Notes: generated by a model not told the origin, from the letters alone. A DNA stretch of 64,000 nt from Devosia sp. SL43 (GCF_021729885.1 NZ_CP063401.1:2782501-2846500); one strand, 5' to 3'. Counted from the stretch's first letter, positions 54,360 through 63,280 are shown. Numbers and translations: made by a program.

Positions 54360-55400
54360 CTAGGCGCGCAGGGTGCGCGCTCGGCCATGGGCGCTATCGG
54401 GCAGCACGCGATGCGGCGGCTGGTGCCCATCCATGAAGGCCCGGATATTGACGATGACCGTTTCGCCCATCTCGATGCGCGCTTCGAGCGTGGCTGACGC
54501 CATATGCGCGGTCAGCACCACCTTGTTGGCCTCGGCCAGCGCCAGCAGCCGCGAATCGATGCCGTTTCTGTTCTCGAATACGTCGAGTGCGGCGCCGCTC
54601 AGGTGACCGGATTCGATCTCGTCGACCAAAGCCGTCTCGTCGATCAGTTCAGGTCGCGAAACATTGACCACGAAACTGCCCGGCTTCATCCGCTTGAGCC
54701 GTTCGGCCGACAGCAGGTGGAAGGTTTCGCGCGTATGTGGCGTGTGCAGCGACACGATATCGACGGCCTCCAGCATGGGGTCGAGTTCGGGCCAATAAGT
54801 CGCACCCAAAGGATCCTCGACGCCGGGCGGCCGGCGATTGCGCGAGAAATAGTGGATATTGAGCCCGAAAGCCCTAGCTCGCTGCGCCACCGCCGTACCG
54901 ATACGGCCCATGCCAACAATGCCCAGCGACTTGCCGCGCAGCCGGTGGCCCAGCATCGAGGTCGGCGACCAGCCGGCCCAGACGCCGTCGCGCACCAGCA
55001 TCTGCGTGCCTTCCACCAGCCGACGCGGCAGCGCCAGCATCAGCACCATTGCCATGTCGGCGGTATCTTCGGTCAGCACCGACGGCGTATTGGTGACGGT
55101 AAGTCCGGCCGCCCAGGCCGCCTCGATGTCGATATTGTCAAAGCCATTGCCGAACTGGGCGATCAGCCGCACGCTCTTGGGCAGGCGGGCGATCAAGTCG
55201 GCATCGATCCGGTCGGTGATCGAACTCACCAGCACCTCTTTGCCCTCAAGCCCGGCAATGATGTCGTCGCCATCGAGCATCACGTCGCCCTCGTTGACGT
55301 CGGTCTCGAACAGCGTGGCCATGCGCGCCTCGATGGTCTCGGGCAGGCGCCGCGTCACGAGAATCTTGGGTTTTTGGCTGGCCATCAGTTCCGGGAGCAT
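54360..55400 (-). CDS. D-isomer specific 2-hydroxyacid dehydrogenase
   Basis: The 346-residue NAD(P)-dependent enzyme belongs to the glyoxylate/hydroxypyruvate reductase group. The nucleotide site is LGIVGMGRIGTAVAQRARAFG. The substrate-binding Arg is in VNVSRPELIDE, and the catalytic His is in LTAHMASATLEAR, where most relatives have PHxGSAT. AAGGAG precedes the ATG. The C-terminus carries ~20 basic residues (HGRARTLRA). It diverges from the SH3 protein gene, with about 90 bp between the start codons. Confidence 0.9.
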   Translation of the reverse strand: MLPELMASQKPKILVTRRLPETIEARMATLFETDVNEGDVMLDGDDIIAGLEGKEVLVSSITDRIDADLIARLPKSVRLIAQFGNGFDNIDIEAAWAAGLTVTNTPSVLTEDTADMAMVLMLALPRRLVEGTQMLVRDGVWAGWSPTSMLGHRLRGKSLGIVGMGRIGTAVAQRARAFGLNIHYFSRNRRPPGVEDPLGATYWPELDPMLEAVDIVSLHTPHTRETFHLLSAERLKRMKPGSFVVNVSRPELIDETALVDEIESGHLSGAALDVFENRNGIDSRLLALAEANKVVLTAHMASATLEARIEMGETVIVNIRAFMDGHQPPHRVLPDSAHGRARTLRA

Positions 55401-55489
55401 GGGGCGCTCCTTGTGGAAAAACCCACAATTCAGTGCCCATTAAGGATCATGGGTTAGTGATAAGGCAATTCCATTTGTTCTGCAAAGTC

Positions 55490-56068
55490 ATGTTTGACGA
55501 GACCCTGCGCCGTCTTTCCGGCAGCCTATTTCGAGCTCTTTCCGCTCGCTTCGCCTGGATGCTGCTCGCCTTTGGCCTGCTGCTTGCGCCCGCCTTTGCC
55601 CAGGCCGCCAACCCGAGCGGACTGCCGTTGCCGCGTTTTGCTACCACGCGTTCTGAGCCCATTAACGTGCGCGTCGGACCGGGCACCAAATACGAGGTCG
55701 CCTGGACCTATCTCAAATCCGGCATCCCCGTCGAAATCGTCCAGGAATTCGATACCTGGCGCAAAATTCGCGATGTCGACGGCACCGAGGGCTGGGTCCA
55801 CCAGAACCTGCTATCGGGTACACGTGCCGGCTATGCCGCGCCGCTGGTGGCCAATGGTGAACTGGCGCTGCGGTCCAACCAATCCGACGAGGCCGGCATC
55901 CGCGCGCGCCTCGGCGCCGGTTTCAAGGTCATCATCAAGCAATGCGACGGCACCTGGTGCGAAGTCACCGCCATCGGCCAGGACGCCAACCAACGCTCGA
56001 CCAGCTATTCGGGCTATCTCCACCAGGAAGAACTCTGGGGCGTCTATCCGGACGAGGTGTTCGACTAA
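55490..56068 (+). CDS. Exported protein with SH3-like (SH3_3) domains
   Basis: The 192-residue product has a signal peptide ending FAQAAN. A bacterial SH3 domain follows: EPINVRVGPGTKYEVAWTYLKSGIPVEIVQEFDTWRKIRDVDGTEGWVHQNLLSG. A second, weaker one is ANGELALRSNQSDEAGIRARLGAGFKVIIKQCDGTWCEV. Such proteins bind cell-wall peptides or polymers in the periplasm. I chose the ATG at 55490; a GTG at 55433 is in frame but gives an odd N-terminus. It is divergent from the dehydrogenase, an arrangement I associate with this order. Confidence 0.82.
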   Translation: MFDETLRRLSGSLFRALSARFAWMLLAFGLLLAPAFAQAANPSGLPLPRFATTRSEPINVRVGPGTKYEVAWTYLKSGIPVEIVQEFDTWRKIRDVDGTEGWVHQNLLSGTRAGYAAPLVANGELALRSNQSDEAGIRARLGAGFKVIIKQCDGTWCEVTAIGQDANQRSTSYSGYLHQEELWGVYPDEVFD

Positions 56069-56078
56069 CGGTAGCACA

Positions 56079-56197
56079 CCCTCGTGGTTCGAGGGTCGCA
56101 AGGGCTCCCGCCTCACCATGAGGGTAACTGGAACACCGCATCAAAAGTAGTCCTCATGGTGAGGTGCGCGTTCTTCAGCGCCTCGAACCACGAGGAC
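56079..56197. repeat. Nested inverted repeat, copy 4
   Basis: This is the fourth ~120 bp copy. Outer arms begin CCCTCGTGGTTCGAGG and end CCTCGAACCACGAGG; one changed base near the right end (GAGGAC). Inner arms are CCTCACCATGAGGG / CCTCATGGTGAGG. It lies tail to tail between the SH3 and FhuF genes. Confidence 0.88.
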
Positions 56198-56203
56198 GTG
56201 CAC

Positions 56204-56989
56204 CTAGCTCAGTTCAGCCAGCGCATTGGCGGTCTGTCGGGCAATGCGCACCGCATTGTCCTGCTTGGGGCAGGTGGCGCAGAGCCGGTCTGGGTCGATC
56301 AGGTAATCCAGGCAACAGCCCTTGCGCTTGACGATCAGCGCCTCGCGTCCATCCGGGGCGAACACCGACTCCAGATCGCCCTGGCCGGTGAGGCCCAGCG
56401 CGCCGAGCCAGCGGTTTGAGTAACTGCGGATCGTGTCCGCCGGCAGGTCGCGCCGCTTCTGGCTCAGCCACACCATCAGGGTCAGCATACGGTCGGCATG
56501 CAGCCGCCGCGCCGGGAGTGGTTTGAGCTTGCTCAGGGCATTGACCTCACCCAGCATCACCGCCGCCATGGCACCGAGCTGCCCGCCAACATCGTCGATC
56601 ATCGCCTCCACCGAGCCACTGGTCTGCGGCCCCGGCACCAGCCGATAGCCATCGACATAGATGCCCCGGCGCTGCTGGCTGATGCCGGCAAGAGCGGGCA
56701 CCGCGCCGTGGATATGCACGGCGATCACAGCCAGATAGGCCGGCTGCCACAGCAGGTTGGTCCATAGCCGTACTGCATAAAAGGCCTCCCCGGCCTCCGG
56801 ATAGGTGACCCGCAGCGCGTCCCGCAACCCACCCAGCACGGCGTCATTATCGGCGCCCGGCTGGTACCAGCCCACCCGTGCCGTTCCCGGTTCACCCTTC
56901 ATGAAGCCCGTCGCGGCGGCCGCTGTCGCGATCAGCCGTGTCGTGGCGACATCGGCATCGTCAGTCGGGAAAAGGAAGGAGCGGGCCAT
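56204..56989 (-). CDS. Siderophore ferric-iron reductase, FhuF-like
   Basis: FhuF-type proteins reduce ferric iron bound to hydroxamate-type siderophores in the cytoplasm using a 2Fe-2S cluster. The 261-residue protein ends with the cluster motif KGCCLDYLIDPDRLCATCPK, a C-C-x10-C-x2-C pattern typical of FhuF. The rest contains FYAVRLWTNLLWQPAYLAVIAVHIHG. No siderophore receptor, transporter or synthesis gene is next to it, so it acts with genes elsewhere. Irr in the same window might control iron genes of this sort, but no site was identified here. Confidence 0.85.
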   Translation of the reverse strand: MARSFLFPTDDADVATTRLIATAAAATGFMKGEPGTARVGWYQPGADNDAVLGGLRDALRVTYPEAGEAFYAVRLWTNLLWQPAYLAVIAVHIHGAVPALAGISQQRRGIYVDGYRLVPGPQTSGSVEAMIDDVGGQLGAMAAVMLGEVNALSKLKPLPARRLHADRMLTLMVWLSQKRRDLPADTIRSYSNRWLGALGLTGQGDLESVFAPDGREALIVKRKGCCLDYLIDPDRLCATCPKQDNAVRIARQTANALAELS

Positions 56990-57020
56990 GACGTGCTTCT
57001 AGCGCCCGAGCCTGCAACTG

Positions 57021-57049
57021 AAAAGGCCGCCGGTGGTGTGCCGGCGGCC
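57021..57049 (-). terminator. Rho-independent terminator of the aquaporin gene
   Basis: On the minus strand GGCCGCCGG, a CACACCA loop and CCGGCGGCC are followed by TTTTCAG. It lies 32 bp beyond the aquaporin stop codon. Confidence 0.8.
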
Positions 57050-57080
57050 CGATGATCAGGCTGACGTTGCGAGATCCTGG

Positions 57081-57737
57081 CTAGATCTTGAGGATCTTGA
57101 AGCGATAGAGCAGCCCACCCAGCGCCCCGCCGACCAGCGGTGCGACGATGAACAGCCAGAGCTGCGCCAGTGCGTTGCCGCCCACCAGGATGGCCGGGCC
57201 GAAGCTGCGGGCCGGATTAACCGACACGCCCGTCACCTGGATGCCGACCAAATGGATGGCCACCAGCGTCAGACCGATGGCGAGGCCGGCAAAATGCGGC
57301 GCAGCGCGCTCGCCGGTCGAGCCGAGAATGACGATGACGAAAATCGCAGTGAACACGATCTCGAACAGCAGGGCCGCGACCAGCGAATATTCGCCGAGAT
57401 AGCCCGGACCCCAGCCGTTCTGGCCCAGGCTCGCATTGCTGCCGACGATGGCCCAAAGGATGGCCGCACCCGCCAGCGCACCGGCAAACTGCGCGACCCA
57501 ATGCTGGATCATGCTGACCAGTTCGAGCCTGCCATCGATGAAGAGCGCCAGGCTCACCGCCGGGTTGATGTGGCAGCCCGAGATCGGGCCGATGGCATAG
57601 GCCATGGCGACGATGGCGAGGCCGAAGGCCAGCGAAATGCCGACCTGGCCGATACTGTCGCCCCCCAGTACGGCTGCTCCACAGCCAATCAGCACCAGCA
57701 CTGCCGTGCCGATGAATTCCGCAATCAGTTTGTTCAT
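57081..57737 (-). CDS. aqpZ: Aquaporin Z-type water channel
   Basis: The 218-residue inner-membrane channel has six helices and two half-helices with the paired pore motifs NPA: SGCHINPAVSLAL (Asn58) and GVSVNPARSFGPA (about residues 174-186). The His of HLVGIQVTG and the Arg after the second NPA form the selectivity filter as in water-specific AqpZ. It appears to be a single-gene unit with its own terminator. No osmotic regulator is adjacent. Confidence 0.94.
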   Translation of the reverse strand: MNKLIAEFIGTAVLVLIGCGAAVLGGDSIGQVGISLAFGLAIVAMAYAIGPISGCHINPAVSLALFIDGRLELVSMIQHWVAQFAGALAGAAILWAIVGSNASLGQNGWGPGYLGEYSLVAALLFEIVFTAIFVIVILGSTGERAAPHFAGLAIGLTLVAIHLVGIQVTGVSVNPARSFGPAILVGGNALAQLWLFIVAPLVGGALGGLLYRFKILKI

Positions 57738-57856
57738 GACGCTTGGTATCCCCAGAAAGACTTCCCATACCGACCCCGAATCACGAGGCGGTGATCAAGC
57801 CTTCCTGCGACAACTCGCCACGGACAAGCGGATAGATACCAACAGGCACAGGATAA

Positions 57857-58618
57857 TCAGGCCGCGGCGCGGGCTGCTGCGATGGTTTCCCGCACCGCGT
57901 CGGTATCGGTCAGCGTGATTTCATATTCCCGCTCGATCGCCGTGCCGCCCATGCCGACATGCGGATTGCGGAAATCCATGCCGCTCTTGATGGTGTGAAG
58001 CGCCGCAAAATGCATCTCGTCAACCCCGGTCGCCTGTCGCACCTGGGCTATATTGCCGGCATCCAGCGCGCCGCAGGCCATCACCACGATACGGCCATCG
58101 GCGATAGCAGCCGTGTCCTTGAGAATCTCGATGCCCTCGATGGCCGTGTCGCGCTGCCCGCTGGTCAGCACGCGGTCGACCCCGGCTCGAACAAGCGCCT
58201 CGATCGCCTCGCGGTAATCCACCGTCATGTCGAAGGCACGGTGGCAGGTGACCTTCATCGGTCGCGCCGCATCGACCAGCGCCTTGGTGCGGACTTCGTC
58301 GATCCGGCCGTCCGGTGTCAGGCACCCGATCACCACGCCCGCGACATCGCCCAGATCGCGCAGCGCCTTGATGTCTTCCACCATCGTCTGGAATTCGAGC
58401 TCGGAATAGAGGAAGTCGCCGCCGCGCGGCCGGATGATGACGTGAAATGGAATGGTCGCCACCTTGAGCGCTGCCTTCACCACGCCCAGGCTGGGCGTCA
58501 GCCCGCCCTCGAGCAGGCTGGCGCACAGCTCCACCCGGTCCGCGCCACCCTGCTGCGCCGCAACAAGACCGTCGATCCCCTCGACGCAGATTTCGATCTT
58601 GAACGGGTGCTTCGGCAT
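57857..58618 (-). CDS. cutC: Copper homeostasis protein CutC
   Basis: CutC is a TIM-barrel cytoplasmic protein; its exact role in copper handling is debated. The 253-residue protein starts FKIEICVEGIDGLVAAQQGGADRVELCASLLEGGLTPS, with the conserved RVELC, then VIIRPRGGDFLYS, KVTCHRAFDM and GVDRVLTSGQ. Length is typical. It is 119 bp upstream of the aquaporin on the same strand, and no metal-responsive regulator is adjacent. Confidence 0.94.
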   Translation of the reverse strand: MPKHPFKIEICVEGIDGLVAAQQGGADRVELCASLLEGGLTPSLGVVKAALKVATIPFHVIIRPRGGDFLYSELEFQTMVEDIKALRDLGDVAGVVIGCLTPDGRIDEVRTKALVDAARPMKVTCHRAFDMTVDYREAIEALVRAGVDRVLTSGQRDTAIEGIEILKDTAAIADGRIVVMACGALDAGNIAQVRQATGVDEMHFAALHTIKSGMDFRNPHVGMGGTAIEREYEITLTDTDAVRETIAAARAAA

Positions 58619-58787
58619 GAGTGGTCTCCAATTGGTATTGCATTGGTAGTGCTACTGCCGCGGCGCGGCAAGGCGATTCTGCAACTGCTTACGCAGCCTT
58701 CCGTAGAGCCCCTCGCAATGATCCGCATACCCACGGTGACCAGGCGCCAGCCATGGTCGTGCCAGACTGGGCGCAGGGAGAATTGCC

Positions 58788-59213
58788 ATGCGCTGCCTTT
58801 ACGCCTGGGCCCGCAATACCAGCGGCACCTCGGCCGTCGAATTCGCCATCCTGACGCCGGTCTTCCTGCTGCTGCTGACCGGGATGCTGGCCTACGGCAT
58901 CTATTTCGGTGCCGCCAATTCGCTGCAGCAGCTCTCCGCCGACGCCGCCCGCACCGCCATTGCCGGGCTCGACGAGACCGAGCGCAACGCATTGGTCGAA
59001 GACTTCCTCGATGCTAATGCGGACGGATACATGCTGATCGACCGCAGCCTGCTGACCTTCAGCATCGGCGACAAGCCCGGCGATCCCAACCAATACCGCG
59101 TCAGCCTGCGCTATGACGCGACCCAGTTGCCGATCTGGAACCTCTATCCGCCCCTGCCGCTGCCCGGCCCCCACATCGCCTATAGCTCCACCATCCGCCG
59201 GGGCGGCATATGA
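58788..59213 (+). CDS. TadE family pilus assembly protein
   Basis: The 141-residue protein has the TadE motif GTSAVEFAILTPVFLLLLTGML, a single N-terminal membrane helix, and an exported domain. TadE-like pseudopilins are processed by a TadV-type peptidase and support Flp pilus formation. The following TadG-like gene overlaps by 4 bp. No other tad/cpa gene (ATPase, secretin, flp) is in the window, so this pair is an orphan locus or works with a cluster elsewhere. Confidence 0.87.
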   Translation: MRCLYAWARNTSGTSAVEFAILTPVFLLLLTGMLAYGIYFGAANSLQQLSADAARTAIAGLDETERNALVEDFLDANADGYMLIDRSLLTFSIGDKPGDPNQYRVSLRYDATQLPIWNLYPPLPLPGPHIAYSSTIRRGGI

Positions 59214-60868
59214 GCGGATTTCTCAGCGATACCAGGGGCAATATTGCCGTCCTGTTCGCCATGGGTTTTGCCGTATCGGCCATGGTCAGTGCCGTCGCGG
59301 TCGACGCGGCCTCGCTCTATCACGAGCGCCGGATGATCCAGAATGGCGTCGACCTGGCAGCGCTGTCGGCCGCCTCGGACACCGGTCAGGCCTCTGCCAT
59401 CGCGCAGCAATCCTTGGTCGAAGCCGGCCTGCTGCAGGGCAGTTCGACCAACGGGCTTGCTGTTGCCGCCGGCCACTACAACCCCGATCCGGCCCTGGCC
59501 GCCAACCAGCGCTTCAAGCCGGGCGCCACTCCGCTCAACGCCGTCATGGTCAGCTTCGAGCGGCCCGGCCAGCTGCATTTCGCCCGCGGCTGGACGCAGT
59601 CGCCCACCATCGGCGCCTCGGCGATCGCCACCGTCACCCCGGAAGTCTCCTTCTCGATCGGTTCGCGCCTCGCCAGCCTCAATGGCGGCATCGCCAATGC
59701 CGTCCTCAACAGCCTGCTCGGCACCAATGTGGCGCTGACGGCGATGGACTATAACGGCCTGCTCAATGCGCAGGTCGATGCCTTCAGCTTCCTCGATGCG
59801 CTGGCTTTGCGGCTCGGCGTCACCGCCGGCACCTATGACGACCTGCTGGTGATGAGCTCCGATCACGGCACGCTCGCCGCCGCCCTCGCCGATATCCTGA
59901 CCGGCACTGAACGCAATGCCGCGCTGACCCTGGCCGCTGCTGCCGGCCACAATGGCGTGGTCCCGCTGGGCAAGCTGTTCCAGCTCGGCCGATTCGGCGA
60001 TGTCGACATCGGCACCGGGGCCGGCGAGGGATTGTTCACCAGCATCTCGGCGATGGACCTGATGTCCGCCAGCGCGGCCCTCAGCAATGGCGGACACCAG
60101 GTTTCGCTGACGCTAGCCGCTGGTGTACCGGGTCTCGTCAGTCTCGATGCAACCCTGGCGATCGGTGAGCCGCCCCAGGGCGGCAGCTGGTACGCCATCG
60201 GACCGACAGGCGCGGTGGTCCGCACGGCGCAACTGCGCCTCAAGCTGGTGGCTACGATACTTGGCTCAGGCGCGCTGGTCGGCGCGCCGATCCGCGTGCC
60301 GCTTTACGTCGAGATGGCCCATTCCGAGGCGATCGCCAGTGCTGCCACGTGCCCCACCGGCAACAACGCCTCCGGCACCGCAACTATCCTCACCAAGCCC
60401 GGCGTGCTGCGCGTCATGATCGGCGAGGTCACGCCAGCCAGCTTCGGCAATTTCGCCACCAGTCCGACGGTCGGCCTCGCCAAGCTGGTCGAGGTCAAAG
60501 TGCTGGGCCTGACCGTACTGCAGGTGCTGGCCTCGTCACTGGTCGAGATCGCCCAGACCACGCCGATCCCGCTCGGCTTCTCGGCCTCCGAGATCGCGGC
60601 GCGCACCGTCAAGACGGCCGCGACCAGTACACCCGTCACCTCGCTCACCACCTCGCTCTTGGGCAATCTGCAGCTCCAGGTGCCCATCCTGGGCCTGGGG
60701 CTGAACCTCACCAGCCTCGCGACGCTGCTCAAGGCGATCATCTCCCCTCTGGGCCCGACCTTCGATCTCACCCTCAACCGCCTGTTTGAGGCCGTCGGCC
60801 TGTCGATCGGCGAGGCCGATGTGCGGGTCTATGGCGTGCGGTGCTCCCATCCGGTGCTGGTGGGCTAG
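59210..60868 (+). CDS. TadG-like pilus assembly protein
   Basis: The 552-residue protein starts DTRGNIAVLFAMGFAVSAMVSAVAVDAASLYHERRMIQNGVDLAALSAA, the TadG/TadE_N pattern: a short cytoplasmic end, one helix, and an exported region. No von Willebrand A motif (DxSxS) is seen, unlike many TadG proteins. The exported part is unusually rich in Ala, Leu, Gly, Ser and Thr, with low charge. Only two Cys appear late. It is translated together with TadE. Confidence 0.82.
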   Translation: MSGFLSDTRGNIAVLFAMGFAVSAMVSAVAVDAASLYHERRMIQNGVDLAALSAASDTGQASAIAQQSLVEAGLLQGSSTNGLAVAAGHYNPDPALAANQRFKPGATPLNAVMVSFERPGQLHFARGWTQSPTIGASAIATVTPEVSFSIGSRLASLNGGIANAVLNSLLGTNVALTAMDYNGLLNAQVDAFSFLDALALRLGVTAGTYDDLLVMSSDHGTLAAALADILTGTERNAALTLAAAAGHNGVVPLGKLFQLGRFGDVDIGTGAGEGLFTSISAMDLMSASAALSNGGHQVSLTLAAGVPGLVSLDATLAIGEPPQGGSWYAIGPTGAVVRTAQLRLKLVATILGSGALVGAPIRVPLYVEMAHSEAIASAATCPTGNNASGTATILTKPGVLRVMIGEVTPASFGNFATSPTVGLAKLVEVKVLGLTVLQVLASSLVEIAQTTPIPLGFSASEIAARTVKTAATSTPVTSLTTSLLGNLQLQVPILGLGLNLTSLATLLKAIISPLGPTFDLTLNRLFEAVGLSIGEADVRVYGVRCSHPVLVG

Positions 60869-60881
60869 GTCGGCCTTCGGC

Positions 60882-61012
60882 ATACCCCCTCATCCGTCGC
60901 TGCGCGCCACCTTCTCCCGCAAAGGGGAGAAGGTGCCATTACTGAAAGCCCTCGGCTGTGTCGCCTTCTCCCCTTGCGGGAGAAGGTGCCCGAAGGGCGG
61001 ATGAGGGGGTGT
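60882..61012. repeat. Long inverted repeat (CCCCCTCATCCG...CTTCTCCC type)
   Basis: Left half: ATACCCCCTCATCCG, then CACCTTCTCCCGCAAAGGGG. Right half: CCCCTTGCGGGAGAAGGTG, then CGGATGAGGGGGT. The halves are near-perfect complements about 25 bp apart, and a second small hairpin (CTCCCGCAAAGGGGAG) lies inside the left half. It follows the TadG stop and may terminate it. It is a different family from the 120 bp repeats. Confidence 0.85.
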
Positions 61013-61034
61013 GGCGAGCGCATACGGCCACCCC

Positions 61035-61073
61035 TTGACTCATCAGTTCAGTGTGCTACAACACCACCACACT
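61035..61073 (+). promoter_or_regulatory. GntR-ABC operon promoter with overlapping dyad
   Basis: TTGACT (61035-61040) and TACAAC (61057-61062) are 16 bp apart and point to the GntR gene. AGTGTG (61050-61055) and CACACT (61068-61073) are perfect complements straddling the -10. This is the expected position for autorepression by a YtrA-type GntR protein. Confidence 0.6.
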
Positions 61074-61088
61074 ACATAGGCACAACAC

Positions 61089-61478
61089 ATGGATGACTTT
61101 CACACCAGCCAGCCGATCTTCGTCCAGATCCGGCAACGGCTAGCCGAGATGATCCTGCGGGGATCGGTGGCCGAGGGGGACGCTCTTCCGTCCGTGCGCA
61201 CCATCGCCGCCGATCTGTCGGTCAATCCGCTGACGGTCACCAAGGCCTTCGAGGAACTGGTGGATGTCGGGGTGGTCGAGAAACGAAGGGGATTGGGGAT
61301 GTTCGTAAAAGTCGGAGCGCGGGCGGAGTTGCTTGCCCATGAGCGCGAAAAGTTTCTGAAAGAAGACTGGCCGCGCATTGCCGCCCAGATCAAGGCGCTC
61401 GATCTCGACCTCAATACCCTTCTAGCCAAGTCAAACCAGGCGCCGTCAGCCGAACATAAAGGGCAGACCCATGAATGA
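61089..61478 (+). CDS. GntR family transcriptional regulator (YtrA subfamily)
   Basis: The 129-residue protein has a GntR winged helix: QPIFVQIRQRLAEMILRGSVAEGDALPSVRTIAADLSVNPLTVTKAFEELVDVGVVEKRRGLGMFV. Only a short C-terminal helical tail follows, with no ligand domain, which defines the YtrA subfamily. Such regulators normally repress the ABC exporter encoded next to them. It overlaps the ABC ATPase gene by 8 bp. A dyad in the promoter is the likely binding site. Confidence 0.92.
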   Translation: MDDFHTSQPIFVQIRQRLAEMILRGSVAEGDALPSVRTIAADLSVNPLTVTKAFEELVDVGVVEKRRGLGMFVKVGARAELLAHEREKFLKEDWPRIAAQIKALDLDLNTLLAKSNQAPSAEHKGQTHE

Positions 61479-62385
61479 GCTTTCCCTCGCCAGCCAGGCG
61501 GACAGCATCGAGCCGATCGTCTCCGCCCGCGGCCTGCGCAAGAAATTCGGCGGCAAGGAAATCCTGCATGGGCTCGATTTCGACATCCCGCCCGGCCGCA
61601 TCTATGGCCTGATCGGCCATAACGGCGCCGGCAAGACCACCACGCTCAACGCCATGCTGGGCCTGACCAGCTGCGAAGGCACCATCCGCGTTCTGGGCGA
61701 AGACCCCTTCGCCAAGCGCGCCAAGCTGATGGAAAACGTCGCCTTCATCTCCGACGTGGCCAGCCTGCCGCGCTTCCTGCGGGTGCGGGAGCTGTTTGCC
61801 TTGCTCAGCAATATCCACCCCAATTTCTCGATCGAGAAGGCGCGCAGCTTCCTCGAAGGCACCGACATCAAGCCCGAGATGAAGGTCAAGCATCTCAGCA
61901 AGGGCATGGTCGCCCAGCTGCACTTGGCCGTGGTCATGGCCATCGATGCCAAGCTGCTGGTGCTCGACGAACCCACGCTGGGCCTCGATATCACCTATCG
62001 CAAGCGCTTCTACCGGCGCCTGCTCGAAGACTACATGACCGAGGAACGCACGCTGCTGATCACCACCCATCAGGTGGACGAAATCGAGTTCATGCTCTCC
62101 GACATCATGTTCATCCGCGATGGCGAGCTCATCCTGCATATGCAGATGGAGACCGTGAACGACAAGTTCACCCAACTCGTCGTCAACGACAATGCCGCGC
62201 AGGCCGCCGCCCGCGCCCACAATCCGGTCTACGAGGAAACCCGCTTCGGCCAGACCGTGATGATCTTCGACGGCGTCGACCGCAACGTGCTGGAACCCTT
62301 CGGCAAGCTCTCGACCCCCACCCTCAGTGACCTCTTCGTCGCCCTGATGCAGCGGCCGACAGCCAATCCGGAGACCGCGCGATGA
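61471..62385 (+). CDS. ABC transporter ATP-binding protein (ABC-2 type exporter)
   Basis: The 304-residue ATPase has Walker A GHNGAGKT (about 49-56), a signature-like HLSKGMVAQLHLAV, Walker B LLVLDEPTLGLD and the switch His in LLITTHQVDEIEFM. The signature reads LSKGM rather than LSGGQ, as in other YtrB-like and gliding-type exporters. About 80 residues follow the ATPase core. The ATG overlaps the GntR stop; the permease start overlaps its own stop by 4 bp. Cargo unknown; envelope stress or antibiotic export are plausible. Confidence 0.92.
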   Translation: MNELSLASQADSIEPIVSARGLRKKFGGKEILHGLDFDIPPGRIYGLIGHNGAGKTTTLNAMLGLTSCEGTIRVLGEDPFAKRAKLMENVAFISDVASLPRFLRVRELFALLSNIHPNFSIEKARSFLEGTDIKPEMKVKHLSKGMVAQLHLAVVMAIDAKLLVLDEPTLGLDITYRKRFYRRLLEDYMTEERTLLITTHQVDEIEFMLSDIMFIRDGELILHMQMETVNDKFTQLVVNDNAAQAAARAHNPVYEETRFGQTVMIFDGVDRNVLEPFGKLSTPTLSDLFVALMQRPTANPETAR

Positions 62386-63269
62386 AGGCTTTCACCGCTC
62401 TTGTCCATCGCGAGCTCATCGAGCATCGCGGCGCCTTCCTCATCGGTCCACTGATCCTGGTGGGGGTGCTGTTCGGCGCGACCGTGCTGGCCTTTACCGT
62501 GGGGCGCGTCGATGCGCGCTTCTCGGGCGCCCTCTTCACCGTGGCGCCGCTGCGGGTCTATGAGATCGGCTTCCTCGCCTTCGGGCTCGGTTGGTCGCTC
62601 TATATGATCGCGGTGCTGTTCTTCTATTGTGCCGACGGCTTTGCCGCCGACAAGCGCAACAATGCCATGCTGTTCTGGAAGTCGATGCCGGTCAGTGACT
62701 TCCGGGTGCTGCTCAGCAAGCTGGTCGCCGGCCTGACCGTCCTGCCCGGCACAATCTACGCAGTGGCCCTGCTCAGCGGTGTGCTGCTCTATGGCGTGGC
62801 TTACGTCACCATGCTGATCAACGGCACCGCCTCGGTGGCGACGCTGGGCAGCATTGCCATCATCTACGCCAATGTGGCCCTGGCCATCATCGTGACGCTG
62901 GTCTGCGGCCTGCTGTGGTATCTGCCGGCCATGGCGCTGGTTGGTGCCATTGCAACGGCTGTCGGTCGCTGGGCCATTCCCATCTCGCTGCTGCTGCCGG
63001 CCATCGCCTCGACGCTCGAATGGGTGACCCTGGGTGGCTTGCACCCGTTCTCGACCCATACCTGGCGCTTCATCGAATATCGCGGCGCGCTGCCCTCGAC
63101 GCCCTATGTCGAAAACTGGTTCATGACCGACCAGCCGTTCAGCGGCGTGGCTTTCGCCACCGACCTGATTGCCAACATGGACTGGACCCAGGTGGGCATC
63201 GGCATGGTCTTTGCCGTGGTGGTCATCTACCTGGCCAGCGAATACCGCCGCCGCACCAACGACAACTGA
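62382..63269 (+). CDS. ABC-2 type transporter permease
   Basis: The 295-residue membrane protein starts MKAFTALVHRELIEHRGAFLIGPLIL and has about six helices in the ABC-2 permease arrangement, with FYCADGFAADKRNNAMLFWKSMPVSDFRVLLSKL as the typical cytoplasmic coupling segment. It should form a dimer with two copies of the preceding ATPase. It is the last gene of the GntR-regulated operon. Confidence 0.88.
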   Translation: MKAFTALVHRELIEHRGAFLIGPLILVGVLFGATVLAFTVGRVDARFSGALFTVAPLRVYEIGFLAFGLGWSLYMIAVLFFYCADGFAADKRNNAMLFWKSMPVSDFRVLLSKLVAGLTVLPGTIYAVALLSGVLLYGVAYVTMLINGTASVATLGSIAIIYANVALAIIVTLVCGLLWYLPAMALVGAIATAVGRWAIPISLLLPAIASTLEWVTLGGLHPFSTHTWRFIEYRGALPSTPYVENWFMTDQPFSGVAFATDLIANMDWTQVGIGMVFAVVVIYLASEYRRRTNDN

Positions 63270-63280
63270 TAGGCGCCACG

